A stretch of DNA of 64,000 nucleotides. It comes from Deefgea tanakiae (GTDB taxonomy: Bacteria > Pseudomonadota > Gammaproteobacteria > Burkholderiales > Chitinibacteraceae). Position 1 is the stretch's first letter. Each line of letters starts with the position of its first letter. The notes below the pieces were generated by a model that had not been told where the DNA came from, searched no databases, and saw nothing but the letters and a program-made list of their open reading frames with translations. Location: NCBI RefSeq assembly GCF_019665765.1, contig NZ_CP081150.1:2976001-3040000 (forward strand), written 5' to 3'. The translations under genes and the position numbers were made by a program. Positions 17,653 to 26,966 of this stretch are shown piece by piece.

Positions 17653-19104
17653 TTAATTTTCCGTGCTTGGCGCGACCGCAATCCGCTTCATCCGAATCCC
17701 AGCATAAGCAATCGCAATCGTCAGTGCTGGGCTAATAAAACAGAAGAATGCGAAGGGCGCATAACTCCAAGTGGCGACACCCAAGGTCGCCGCCATATAC
17801 GCACCGCAGCTATTCCACGGAATCAGCGCCGAGGTCGGCGTGGCCGTGTCACCCACTGCACGCGACAACACCACCGGCGCCAAACCACGTTGCGCAAATG
17901 CATTTTTAAACATGCGGCCGGGCAACACGATGGCGATATATTGGTCGGCGGTAATCACATTGGTAGCAAAAATCGATGTCGACAAAGAGCCAACCAAAGC
18001 ACCATCGGATTTCGCTTTATTAATAATCGGCGTAATCAGCCGATCAAGCACACCGACTTTCTCTACCACGCCACCAAACGCCAAGGCGCTGACAATCAGC
18101 CAAATCGTATTGAGCATGCTGTCCATGCCGCCACGGGTTGCCAGTAAATCCATCGGTGCAAAGCCCGTTGTGGATGTATAACCGCTGGCTAAAGCAAGCC
18201 AAACGCCCTTGAACATCGCCACTGGCGCTGGTAAATCGCCCGCATTGGCAAAGGCAATTACTCGCTCTGGCGCAACAATTACAGCCAACACGCCACCCGC
18301 AATCGCCCCCATAAAAATCGCCGTCACAGCAGGAACGCGAAATAGCGCTAGCACAATCACCACCACCAGCGGGATAAACAGCAGCGGTGTAATTTCGAAA
18401 GCATTACTGATCGCCGCCATCTTCTCAGACGCATCAAAGTCGCCCGGCTCTCCCAACATAAAAAAGAGCCCAAGCACCAGAGACAAAGCAACAATTGATG
18501 TCAGCAGCGTTTCGCGAATATGGTCGTATAGCTCGACCCCTGCGGCAGCGGCAGACAAGTTGGCCGAATCAGAAAGTGGCGACGATTTATCGCCAAAATA
18601 AGCACCAGAAATCACAGCACCCGCTGCGATGGCTGGGTTGAGATCCATGCTGATTGCAATCCCCATAAAGCCAACGCCAATCGTGCCGACCACTGTCCAT
18701 GAGCTGCCGATGCTTAATGAAACCAGCGCGGTGATTGCACAGGCGGTGACGAAAAAGTAATTCGGGCTCAGTAACTGAAGCCCGTAATACACCATCGCCA
18801 CCAAAGTGCCACTGAGCGCCCAAGTGCCAATCAATGCGCCGACTGCAAATAAGATAAAAACGGCGCCGATCCCCGTAGACACGCTATCGGTCGCCGCCTT
18901 CGCCAGCGCATCACCCGAATGGCCACGCCGCCAGCCGATGAAAACTGCAATCATTGTTGCGACAACCAAAGCCACTTGATTCGGCCCCAATGCGCCAGCA
19001 TCGCCAAACAAAAAATAAGATAAACCGACTAATAAAATGAGTGCGGCGACGGGAATAATGGCTTCAATGAGGCTGAGCGGCTGAACTGTATCTGGGCGTT
19101 GCAT
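17653..19104 (-). CDS. nhaC: Na+/H+ antiporter NhaC family
   Basis: 483 residues and about 11-12 membrane helices. It contains SGAYFGDKSSPLSDSANLSAA, the strongly conserved NhaC signature, and GDTATPTSALIPWNSCGAYMA near the C-terminus. NhaC exchanges Na+ (or Li+, or malate/lactate in some members) for protons across the inner membrane. Monocistronic. No clear Shine-Dalgarno is visible; the start is set by the N-terminal helix. The region upstream holds the terminator of the next minus-strand gene. Confidence 0.92.
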   Translation of the reverse strand: MQRPDTVQPLSLIEAIIPVAALILLVGLSYFLFGDAGALGPNQVALVVATMIAVFIGWRRGHSGDALAKAATDSVSTGIGAVFILFAVGALIGTWALSGTLVAMVYYGLQLLSPNYFFVTACAITALVSLSIGSSWTVVGTIGVGFMGIAISMDLNPAIAAGAVISGAYFGDKSSPLSDSANLSAAAAGVELYDHIRETLLTSIVALSLVLGLFFMLGEPGDFDASEKMAAISNAFEITPLLFIPLVVVIVLALFRVPAVTAIFMGAIAGGVLAVIVAPERVIAFANAGDLPAPVAMFKGVWLALASGYTSTTGFAPMDLLATRGGMDSMLNTIWLIVSALAFGGVVEKVGVLDRLITPIINKAKSDGALVGSLSTSIFATNVITADQYIAIVLPGRMFKNAFAQRGLAPVVLSRAVGDTATPTSALIPWNSCGAYMAATLGVATWSYAPFAFFCFISPALTIAIAYAGIRMKRIAVAPSTEN

Positions 19105-19440
19105 GACGGGGCTCGCTTTGGTCTTGAATTATTATTTTGAGAATTACCTAGCCATCGTCAATTTCATCACCTGACGGCTAAAACTCAGATTTAAGTCAAT
19201 TGTAGCGTAGTCCAATGTAAATCAGATTTGTATTACTGAATACTGTCGCAAGTTTACGGCAGCGGCTTAGACTTAGCGGGTCGTTATCAAATAAAAAGCC
19301 GTATTACGTCAGAGAACGTATTACGGCTTGATTTGATGTATATGACTACAGCTAATAAATATAAAGTTATAGGCTGACATACCTATTAGTTAGTTACACT
19401 TGCCTAAACCATAAATCTTAGCATTCGACTGAAGCTGACT
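19105..19440. other. Intergenic region between nhaC and GIN-domain gene
   Basis: About 335 bases holding the nhaC promoter region (not pinpointed) and the hairpin at 19296-19329. I see no coding frame. Confidence 0.4.
19296..19329 (-). terminator. Terminator of the GntR-ABC-GIN operon
   Basis: A 14-bp stem with one internal mismatch (AAGCCGTATTACGT / ACGTATTACGGCTT) and a 6-base loop. On the minus strand it is followed by TTTATTTGA. It lies 112 bases beyond the stop of the GIN-domain gene. Confidence 0.65.
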
Positions 19441-20202
19441 TTATTGATAAGGGTGCGGAGTATTGGTTTTGATCTTACCCATGCCTTTAATCGTCGAATT
19501 GACTTTCGGCTCGTTGGCAAACGTAACTGTACCTACGCCATACAACTGCACGGTTGCAGCATCAGCGTCTTCCACATACACATTACCTGTGCCACGACTG
19601 TCGATTTGAACATCACCCACATTCGGCAGGTACACCTCGCCGACACCATAATTGGAAACAGTGGCCGATTGTACTTTGCTCGTCAATATTTCGACCCGGC
19701 CTGCGCCACGATTAGAAACACTGATTTGCTTCAAATTGGGTGACTGGATTCTAGTGACGCCTGTACCGTGATTCTCTACCTCGCTCAAAACGCTTTGCTC
19801 AGCCACAAGGGCGCTATTAAAAACAATTGCAGGCATATTGGGGCTGATATTTTGCCCAGTGCGCAGCTCAATAATGCCTTGCGCCAATAAATCCTGATCC
19901 AACTCGGCAAGCAGCGCCTCATCTAACTCAACGCTTGCTTTAGGCGCAGAAAATTGCCGTACATTCACAGGGCTATGATTAATTAATTTCGCCCCTTGGT
20001 TGCTGAGCAAAACCTGCACCACCTTGCCGCTCGGTTGAATCGCACCTTTGCTTTGCAGCGCAAATTCAAATGCAGCAGAGCCATTGTTAATCACAAAATG
20101 CGGATTAGGTTTTGAGTGCCAAACAGTCACTGCGCCCAAGGCCAATACCGCCAGCACGCAAGCTGGAAATAGCCATTGCTTGAGCCGCTTCATATTATTC
20201 AT
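19441..20202 (-). CDS. GIN-domain (DUF2807-like) envelope protein
   Basis: 253 residues with an N-terminal membrane anchor (about 8-27). Residues about 125-250 form short repeated blades with the rhythm N.G.G.V: VSNRGAGRVEIL, VSNYGVGEVYLP, DSRGTGNVYVED, LYGVGTVTFAN, IKGMGKI. This is the pattern of 'putative auto-transporter adhesin, head GIN domain' proteins, predicted beta-helices outside the inner membrane. GAGGGG sits at a good distance before the ATG. It is the last gene of the GntR-ATPase-permease operon, 19 bases after the permease, so it may act in the same envelope-stress response. The specific role is unknown. Confidence 0.75.
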   Translation of the reverse strand: MNNMKRLKQWLFPACVLAVLALGAVTVWHSKPNPHFVINNGSAAFEFALQSKGAIQPSGKVVQVLLSNQGAKLINHSPVNVRQFSAPKASVELDEALLAELDQDLLAQGIIELRTGQNISPNMPAIVFNSALVAEQSVLSEVENHGTGVTRIQSPNLKQISVSNRGAGRVEILTSKVQSATVSNYGVGEVYLPNVGDVQIDSRGTGNVYVEDADAATVQLYGVGTVTFANEPKVNSTIKGMGKIKTNTPHPYQ

Positions 20203-20221
20203 GTTGTTTTCCCCTCAAGGA

Positions 20222-21067
20222 TTAAGCAGTTTGACCAGCTTTGCGACGCAAGATTAGCGCAGCAAGGCAAAGTCCACTGATCAACAGCGTGATGACAAAA
20301 GGCACGTTGATGGCAAAACGCAGCAGATTTCCAATTTGCATCAATAAAGTGCTGTCCGTCGCCAAAAAGCGCTCTAATTCAACTTGATTCATCACACCAA
20401 ACAGACCCGAGAAATAGATATCCACGAAACGACTCGCTGGCGCGTAATGGCTCAAACTACCGAGCAAGGACTGCACCATAAAAGCGCCAATCAAAACAAT
20501 CACAATCCCCCAACGGCGAATCGTGCTATTGCCCAAGGCCAGCAGCAGCACCAGCGGCAAAAACCAAAGCAAGACCAACAAAGCCTGCAGACTAAAACCG
20601 AGCAAAGCCAGCAAGACATTCACGCCCATGGAAGCCGTCAAACCAGAAACCCACAGTGGCGCAGAGAGCAAGACATTCAGCCCAAGCGCAGACACAATCG
20701 CCAAAAGCGGTAGCAACAACGCATTCATCAACACCGGCACAATCACCGCGCTCGCTTCATTGATGGGCAAAGAGCGCCAAAAAGATAATGATTTATCATC
20801 TTTATCGCGGTAAGGCAGGCCGGGTATCGTCAGCAAAACGCCAACCAGCGCGATATACAGCACCATACTCGACTGTGCGGAAATGCCAAAGCTGGCCACC
20901 TTGGCCGCATCGGAAATGGTCACGCTATTAAACTGCGGCATCCCTTGATAAAACAAAACCAAATACAACAGCGCCCACGCAATCACAGGCGTCCATAAAC
21001 CGAGTAATAACCAAGAACGGCGGTGCTGCATCCACTCGCGCAGCATCAGCGTTTTAATTTGTTGCAT
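20222..21067 (-). CDS. ABC transporter permease (ABC-2-like)
   Basis: 281 residues from the ATG at 21067, which has GGAG eight bases upstream; the frame extends further but without RBS. Six hydrophobic segments are visible. The N-terminus MQQIKTLMLREWMQHRRSW is typical of ABC-2 permeases paired with YtrB-like ATPases. It overlaps the end of the ATPase gene by 14 bases. The transported substrate is unknown. Such pairs under a YtrA-like repressor respond to cell-wall-active compounds in other bacteria; whether that holds here is inference. Confidence 0.8.
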   Translation of the reverse strand: MQQIKTLMLREWMQHRRSWLLLGLWTPVIAWALLYLVLFYQGMPQFNSVTISDAAKVASFGISAQSSMVLYIALVGVLLTIPGLPYRDKDDKSLSFWRSLPINEASAVIVPVLMNALLLPLLAIVSALGLNVLLSAPLWVSGLTASMGVNVLLALLGFSLQALLVLLWFLPLVLLLALGNSTIRRWGIVIVLIGAFMVQSLLGSLSHYAPASRFVDIYFSGLFGVMNQVELERFLATDSTLLMQIGNLLRFAINVPFVITLLISGLCLAALILRRKAGQTA

Positions 21068-21929
21068 GTTCTTTCTCCATGCTGGGTTGGGCAAGAGCCA
21101 CAAATAGATCGGCTAGTTCGACGCGGAAGATTTGACCTAATTCAGCCAAATTGGCCGGTGCATTGCCAGCAAAAATGGCGCATTCGCCGCCCATTTGGCG
21201 GAAGCGATGCAGCGGCGCGGCGGCTTCGATTTGGGCTGCGGCGTCTAAGCCATAGCGCACGCCAATAAAGCGCTCTTCCAAATTAGAAATGCTGTCGTGC
21301 AGCACCAGCTCGCCATGGTTAATCATCATCACATCCGACAAGAGATTTTCGATTTCATCGACCTGATGCGTTGCAATCAGCACGGTGCGCTCATCGGTGC
21401 ACCAATCGTTGACCAACATATCGTAAAACGCTTTGCGCGCTGGAATATCCAGCCCCAGTGTCGGCTCGTCTAAAATCATCAATTTGGCGTCAATTGCGCT
21501 GATAATCGCCAAATGGAGCTGAACAATCATGCCGCGTGAGAGTTGTTTCACTTTGGCATCCAGCGGAATAATCGTGCGGGCGAGCTTTTGCTGCGCCAGT
21601 TCGAGTTTGAATTTCGGATGTAGGCCGACCATCAACTCCAGTAAATCGGCCACGACAATCCACGGCGGCAGAATTGCTACGTCAGGAATGTAGCAAACGT
21701 GTTCGAGCATCGCTTCGCGCTGGGTTTTGGGGTCAAAACCCAATATATCGATCTTCCCCTGAAATGGAATTAGCCCCATCATCGCCTGCATCAGCGACGT
21801 TTTGCCTGCGCCATTGCTACCGAGCAAGCCAATAATGCGCCCCGCTGGCAATTCAAAAGCGACTTGCTTGACGGCTGATTTCGCGCCGTATTGCACCGTC
21901 AGTTCACTCACTTTCACTAAATGATTCAT
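21054..21929 (-). CDS. ABC transporter ATP-binding protein
   Basis: 291 residues from the ATG at 21929 (AAGGA six bases upstream). Walker A is GSNGAGKTS, the signature is degenerate (LSRGMIVQLHLA), Walker B is LMILDEPTLGLD, and the H-loop region is IATHQVDEIE. It energises the permease encoded downstream. Its start overlaps the stop of the GntR gene as ATGA, so regulator, ATPase and permease are translationally coupled. Confidence 0.88.
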   Translation of the reverse strand: MNHLVKVSELTVQYGAKSAVKQVAFELPAGRIIGLLGSNGAGKTSLMQAMMGLIPFQGKIDILGFDPKTQREAMLEHVCYIPDVAILPPWIVVADLLELMVGLHPKFKLELAQQKLARTIIPLDAKVKQLSRGMIVQLHLAIISAIDAKLMILDEPTLGLDIPARKAFYDMLVNDWCTDERTVLIATHQVDEIENLLSDVMMINHGELVLHDSISNLEERFIGVRYGLDAAAQIEAAAPLHRFRQMGGECAIFAGNAPANLAELGQIFRVELADLFVALAQPSMEKEHATN

Positions 21930-22282
21930 GCAGATTCCTTGGGCCAAGTTAAATCGGCGGCGCTAATACCCAGCCGCTCTAGTTTGGCCACCAGTTGTGG
22001 CCACTCGGTTTGTAAAAAACGTTCTCGCTCTGAAGCCCGCAGCCGCTCGCTCGCTTGCGGCAAAACAAACATGCCCAAGCCGCGACGACTTTCGAGCAGC
22101 CCTGCGTCAACCATTGCCTGCAAGGCGCGGTTAACCGTCAGCGGATTGAGTGCAAATTCTGCCGCCAGAACGCGCACCGACGGCATCGCCGCGCCTTCGG
22201 GAGGCTGGCCATCAAGTAAGTTTTGGCTCAAGCGATCCGCGAGTTGCAGATAGATGGGCGATTGATTATTCCAGTCAGCCAT
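21926..22282 (-). CDS. GntR-family regulator, YtrA subfamily
   Basis: 118 residues from the ATG at 22282; the frame extends 20 codons upstream but the domain starts here (MADWNNQSPIYLQLADRLSQ). The N-terminal winged helix has PSVRVLAAEFALNPLTVNRALQAMVDAGLLESRRGLGMFV, the standard GntR recognition region. The short C-terminal tail is typical of the YtrA subfamily, which represses its own ABC operon. First gene of the four-gene operon. A 16-bp imperfect palindrome upstream is a candidate autoregulatory operator. Confidence 0.85.
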   Translation of the reverse strand: MADWNNQSPIYLQLADRLSQNLLDGQPPEGAAMPSVRVLAAEFALNPLTVNRALQAMVDAGLLESRRGLGMFVLPQASERLRASERERFLQTEWPQLVAKLERLGISAADLTWPKESA

Positions 22283-22304
22283 GGCCTGTGCTTGTGTGTT
22301 GGTT

Positions 22305-22320
22305 ATGTAGCACACTATAT
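22305..22320. promoter_or_regulatory. Candidate GntR operator
   Basis: Imperfect palindrome ATGTAG-CACA-CTATAT (pattern ATRTAG N4 CTAYAT) 23 bases upstream of the GntR start codon, within a TATA-rich stretch that could hold the -10 element. The assignment rests on position and symmetry only. Confidence 0.35.
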
Positions 22321-22572
22321 ATTTAACTTTCAGCCAACGCAAGCGACACGTCTATCTACTTCTGCATCCCTCTTTGCTGAAATACACGTCAAATCGTGAG
22401 TTCACGCCGCTTTCACAGCTGATTGCCTCGATAAAAATGCCAATGCGATGGAAATATTTACATTTCGAATGCGCCCGATAGGTCTTGCCGTTCTAAATAC
22501 TAAAGCGCAGAATGCGCTTTGTTTAGTCAAACTTCAAAATAACTAAACAAAATTCAACCAAGGATAGCAACC

Positions 22573-25500
22573 ATGGCAATGCTGGCTTTTTACGACGCAA
22601 ACTTTCCTTTTTCGGGTGTTCGCCCGAGTCACGTACCACAGCAAGCCGTGTGCGCCGATGCGCTAAGCGAAGCTTTAAACCGCTGTGCGATGCCTGCCGT
22701 CTTTGTACATTTGCATGGCCGTTATTTCCCACAGGCGGCATGGCCAGCTTTGCTCGATTTCCTCGCGCGTGGCGGCAATATGTTGACTTTAGGGCAAGGC
22801 GTTTTTAGCGAACCCATGGATGCCAATGGCCAGCACAAGCCGCAAGCCGCGCTGTTTCGGCAACTCGATGTTCATGAAATCCAAGGAGTGAATGCATCGC
22901 ATAGCACGCATCTCGCTGCGGGAAAAAACTTCCCTTGGTTGAGTGACAGCCTCACGCAGCTTGATTTGAATCTGACCACCAGCACCGATAGCTTCGTGCT
23001 GATGCCAACCAAAACCAAAGACCAGCCGCTCGACTCGGGATCGGCGGGGCCAATGGATGCGCGGATTTATCCTTTGCTGATGTGTATGGACGCGCAGCAA
23101 AACCACATCGCCAGCCCGATTGTGTTGATTGAGCGCTTGCGCGGTACGATGGGGGGATCGCGGCAAATCTTTGCCAATATCACGCCGGATGAAACGTTCT
23201 GGCAGCAAGGCGGTATGGCCTTGCTCGAACAACTCGCCGAACACGCTAGCCACGGAGTGACCGAATGCTGGCTCAAACCCGATTTTGCTTGCTATGAACC
23301 GGGAGAGCACGCAACGCTGACTTTGCAAGCGGAAGCACTCGGCTCGGCCGTGGGCCAAAATTGGACCGCGAATATCACGACGATGTATCGCGATGCAGTC
23401 ATTGATCAACAAGAGCTACAGCTCAATACCCAGCAATCTGGAATTCAGAGCGTACGCTTTATCTTGCCGAAAACGATTGAAGCAGGGCTCTACACACTAC
23501 ACGCCGAATTCAAAAGTGAACTCGGAGATGTGATTCATTTGCAGCAAGGCTTTTGGGGACGCGATGCCGAGCTACTCGCGCGCGGTACGCGGATGAGCGC
23601 CGGGCGAGATTATTTTATTCGAGATGGCAAAACGACGCCGATTGTCGGCATGACGTATATGGCGGGCGATGTGCATCGCAAATTCCTGCACCTGCCGAAT
23701 GTCGCAGTCTGGCAGCAAGAGATGGCGACGCTGGCCAGCATGGGTGTGAATTATCTGCGCACTGGAATTTGGACGGCGTGGCGGCAGTTGATGTTTGTCG
23801 ATGGTCACGCCAATGAAGCACTGCTGCGCGCGATTGATGCGTTTATTTTGACCGCCGCCAGCCATGATTTGGAATGCTGCTTTACCTTTTTTGCCTTTAC
23901 GCCGGAAAGCTGGGAAGGCCGTAATCCTTACCTCGACCCGCGCAGCCGCAGCGCGCAAAAGCGCTTTATCCGCAGCATCGTCAGCCGCCACACGCACACT
24001 ACGCGCGTGCATTGGGATCTCATCAACGAGCCATCGATGTTTGATCCGCAGCGGATTTTTGTCGGCCCGCGCAGTTTGGGCGATGAATTTGAAACGCGCG
24101 CCTTTATTCAGCACTTGCAAGCAATCAACCCCGATATTGGTCATTGGCAACGGGCATGGGATTTAAGTCCAGCGCAGCTCGCAGACTGGTCGGCGGTTCG
24201 GCCACCGCAACCCGAACAGATTGGCTTTAACACCACCGAAATCGCCGAAAAGCAGCATGGCATCTGGCTGGATTATGCGTTGTTCACGCAAGCCATTCAC
24301 CGCGAATGGGCGGCTGATTTAGCGGCCAGCATTCGAGAACTCATTCCAGAGGTCATGGTCTGCGTTGGTCAGGATGAAGCCCTCGGCCAGCAGCGCCCAT
24401 CGCCGTTTTTCTTTGCCGATGTCGTCGATTACACCAGCGTACACAGTTGGTGGCTGAACGACGCGCTAGGCTGGGACAGCTTGTTTAGCAAAACGCCCAA
24501 CACGCCGAACTTAATCCAAGAAACCGGCATCATGCACGTCGCGCGCGCCAATGGCCGTTCGCGCCGTAATGAGGCCGAGCTGATGCAATTGTTGGAACGC
24601 AAATATGCGTATGCCTACACCTATGGCAATGCGGGCGCGGTGCAGTGGATTTGGAATTGCAACTACCACATGGACAATATCAACGAGTCGCACATCGGCG
24701 CTTGCCGTGCTGATGGCTCGCAAAAACCCGAAGTGTCCATTACTGCGGCGTTTGGTCAATTCATCAGCAAGGTTGGGGTATTGCTCAATCAGCGTCAATT
24801 AGCAGAGATTGCAGTCGTATACCCGTTTAGCAATGATTACAGCAATCGCCGCTCAACACTGGATGCAACGCAAGCTTTGGTGCGCAATCTGGCGTTTGAG
24901 TTTGGCGCTAACCTGCGCGCTGTGGGCGACCATGATTTAAGTAGCCTATTTGCTGCGCCACCCAAATTACTTCTGCTGCCTTGCCCGCAAAACATAGATG
25001 CTGCGTGCTGGCAGCAAATCGAGCAGCTGTTGGCTCTGCACTCCATTACCGTTTTGCTCACGGGGCCTGCGACGCTTGATCGCTATTTCAATACCTGCCA
25101 ACGCGTGCCGTTTAGTCAGGCCGATATCCGCAATTTAAGCCGCGAAGAAACACTACAAATCGGTGAGCAAGCCTATCGCGCCAGCTTCATCGGCGAAGCC
25201 ATCGCGCGACTCGACAGCGGTTGCGATGCTGCAGGTAATGCTGAGCGGATTGAGCATTTCTCACTCGGTAAAGGGCAAATCATTTGGTGTCCGCTGCCGT
25301 TGGAACTCAATGCCAATCCCGATACTTTGAGCGCGCTATATCAATATGCACTCAACGCCGCCGACATTCAGCCCGCATGGCAATGGCAGGGCAAATCACC
25401 AGCGGGCGTCTTTATGCAACAGCAGCAATTTGCCGCGCATACACTGTGGATTGCCGTGAACGAAAGTAGTCGCGAGCACGCGCTGCACTGGCAGGCTGGC

Positions 25501-25611
25501 GTACACACCTACCGCACCATACTCTCTGCCGGCCGCGCACTGATGTGGCTGACCGATCAGCAAGGCAACATTGTCGATAGCCTTTGGCAACACCCAGTGG
25601 AGAAATTATGA
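22573..25611 (+). CDS. Large GH-A clan glycoside hydrolase, probable beta-mannoside or related glycosidase
   Basis: 1012 residues with no signal peptide, so probably cytoplasmic. The middle part (about 340-720) looks like a clan GH-A TIM barrel, with the acid/base Glu in WDLINEPS (E486) and the likely nucleophile Glu in LIQETGIMH (E650). The N-terminal and C-terminal parts contain class I amidotransferase-like segments of the kind seen in GH42-like trimeric enzymes (LLDFLARGGNMLTLGQG; LLLLPCPQNIDAACWQQIEQLLA). The exact family is not settled; GH5-, GH42- or GH164-like are possible. It opens the mannoside operon (AAGGA before the ATG) and overlaps the GH125 gene by four bases. Substrate by context: a mannose-containing oligosaccharide. 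Confidence 0.7.
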   Translation: MAMLAFYDANFPFSGVRPSHVPQQAVCADALSEALNRCAMPAVFVHLHGRYFPQAAWPALLDFLARGGNMLTLGQGVFSEPMDANGQHKPQAALFRQLDVHEIQGVNASHSTHLAAGKNFPWLSDSLTQLDLNLTTSTDSFVLMPTKTKDQPLDSGSAGPMDARIYPLLMCMDAQQNHIASPIVLIERLRGTMGGSRQIFANITPDETFWQQGGMALLEQLAEHASHGVTECWLKPDFACYEPGEHATLTLQAEALGSAVGQNWTANITTMYRDAVIDQQELQLNTQQSGIQSVRFILPKTIEAGLYTLHAEFKSELGDVIHLQQGFWGRDAELLARGTRMSAGRDYFIRDGKTTPIVGMTYMAGDVHRKFLHLPNVAVWQQEMATLASMGVNYLRTGIWTAWRQLMFVDGHANEALLRAIDAFILTAASHDLECCFTFFAFTPESWEGRNPYLDPRSRSAQKRFIRSIVSRHTHTTRVHWDLINEPSMFDPQRIFVGPRSLGDEFETRAFIQHLQAINPDIGHWQRAWDLSPAQLADWSAVRPPQPEQIGFNTTEIAEKQHGIWLDYALFTQAIHREWAADLAASIRELIPEVMVCVGQDEALGQQRPSPFFFADVVDYTSVHSWWLNDALGWDSLFSKTPNTPNLIQETGIMHVARANGRSRRNEAELMQLLERKYAYAYTYGNAGAVQWIWNCNYHMDNINESHIGACRADGSQKPEVSITAAFGQFISKVGVLLNQRQLAEIAVVYPFSNDYSNRRSTLDATQALVRNLAFEFGANLRAVGDHDLSSLFAAPPKLLLLPCPQNIDAACWQQIEQLLALHSITVLLTGPATLDRYFNTCQRVPFSQADIRNLSREETLQIGEQAYRASFIGEAIARLDSGCDAAGNAERIEHFSLGKGQIIWCPLPLELNANPDTLSALYQYALNAADIQPAWQWQGKSPAGVFMQQQQFAAHTLWIAVNESSREHALHWQAGVHTYRTILSAGRALMWLTDQQGNIVDSLWQHPVEKL

Positions 25612-26966
25612 ACTCGCCCACCCAACGACCAACCATTCCGCGTTTTTCATCCGCAGCGGTCGAAGCCAAAATTGCTGCAGTTAGCCAGCAAATCAGCGAT
25701 GATCAATTGCGCGAGTTATTTATCAATTGCTACCCAAACACGCTCGATACGACGGTGTTTCACCAAGAATGTATCAACGGCAAGCCCGATACCTTCGTGA
25801 TTACTGGCGATATTCATGCACTGTGGTTGCGCGATAGTTGCGCGCAAGTTTGGCCTTACTTGCCACTCGCGCAGCAAGACCCTAAGTTGGCGCGGATGAT
25901 TGCGGGGCTGATTCACCGCCAAACGCAGTGCATTTTGCTCGATCCTTATGCCAATGCGTTTAACGATGGCCCTGCGCACAGCGAATGGCAAAATGATCAC
26001 ACCACCATGCGCCCCGAAATTCATGAGCGTAAGTGGGAGCTCGATTCGCTGTGTTACGCCATCCGCCTCGCACATGGCTTTTGGCAAACGACGCAAGATG
26101 CCAGCGTGTTCGACGCCGATTGGCTCGCCGCGATGGAGTTGACCGTCGCAACGATGATAGAACAACAGCGCAAAACCGATGCAGGCCCTTATCGCTTTAC
26201 ACGCCAAACGCATTGGCAGTCGGACACCTTGCCGTGCAATGGTATGGGCAATCCGCTCAAACCCGTTGGGCTGATCGCATCGATGTTTCGCCCGTCGGAC
26301 GACGCGTGCATTTTGCCGTTTTTGGTGCCGAGCAATCATTTTGCCGTCGTTAGCCTGCGCCAATTAGCCAGCTTGCTGGATGTGCATTATCCACAAGTGC
26401 CTTTGGCAAAAACTTGCCGCGCCCTCGCCGACGAAGTGGAAGCCGCATTGCTCGCCTACGCCCGCGTGCAGCATCCCAAATACGGCACGATCTGGGCGTA
26501 TGAAGTCGATGGTTTTGGCAATGCGCTGATGATGGATGACGCCAATGTGCCAAGCCTATTATCGCTACCGTATCTGGGTGTATGCAGCGAAAATGATGCG
26601 CTTTACCTCAATACCCGCCGTTTTATTCTGTCCCAAGATAATCCTTGGTATTTCACAAGTAGCGATGGGCAACTCAGTGGCGTTGGTAGCCCGCATACGC
26701 TCGCGCCGCGAATTTGGCCGATGAGCCTGATTATGCAGGCACTGACGAGCAACGATGCAGATGAAGTTGCGCGCTGCCTGACGATGCTCAAACGCAGTGA
26801 CGGCGGCTCTTCGCTGATGCATGAATCCTTCTTGCCCGACGATCCAAGCGACTTCACCCGCAGCTGGTTTGCTTGGGCGAATACTCTGTTTGGCGAGTTG
26901 ATTTTGCGCGTGGCGCGTGACTTCCCTGCGCTACTGCAAACCAACCAGCTGCGAGTACAGCGATGA
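25608..26966 (+). CDS. GH125 exo-alpha-1,6-mannosidase
   Basis: 452 residues from the ATG at 25608 (GGAG upstream, ATGA overlap with the previous stop). It has the features of glycoside hydrolase family 125: FVITGDIHALWLRDSCAQV near residue 55, YANAFNDGP, HERKWELDSLCYAIRLA, and WQSDTLPCNGMGNPLKPVGL followed by FRPSDDACILPFLVPSNHFA. These enzymes are inverting exo-alpha-1,6-mannosidases. No signal peptide, so it acts on imported mannosides in the cytoplasm. Coupled by overlap to the LacI gene that follows. The family call is strong. Confidence 0.92.
   Translation: MNSPTQRPTIPRFSSAAVEAKIAAVSQQISDDQLRELFINCYPNTLDTTVFHQECINGKPDTFVITGDIHALWLRDSCAQVWPYLPLAQQDPKLARMIAGLIHRQTQCILLDPYANAFNDGPAHSEWQNDHTTMRPEIHERKWELDSLCYAIRLAHGFWQTTQDASVFDADWLAAMELTVATMIEQQRKTDAGPYRFTRQTHWQSDTLPCNGMGNPLKPVGLIASMFRPSDDACILPFLVPSNHFAVVSLRQLASLLDVHYPQVPLAKTCRALADEVEAALLAYARVQHPKYGTIWAYEVDGFGNALMMDDANVPSLLSLPYLGVCSENDALYLNTRRFILSQDNPWYFTSSDGQLSGVGSPHTLAPRIWPMSLIMQALTSNDADEVARCLTMLKRSDGGSSLMHESFLPDDPSDFTRSWFAWANTLFGELILRVARDFPALLQTNQLRVQR

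Noticed and set aside
23572-24150. Long minus-strand frame inside the large glycosidase gene
   Set aside because: Codon-bias shadow of the 1012-residue gene on the plus strand, without RBS or domain.
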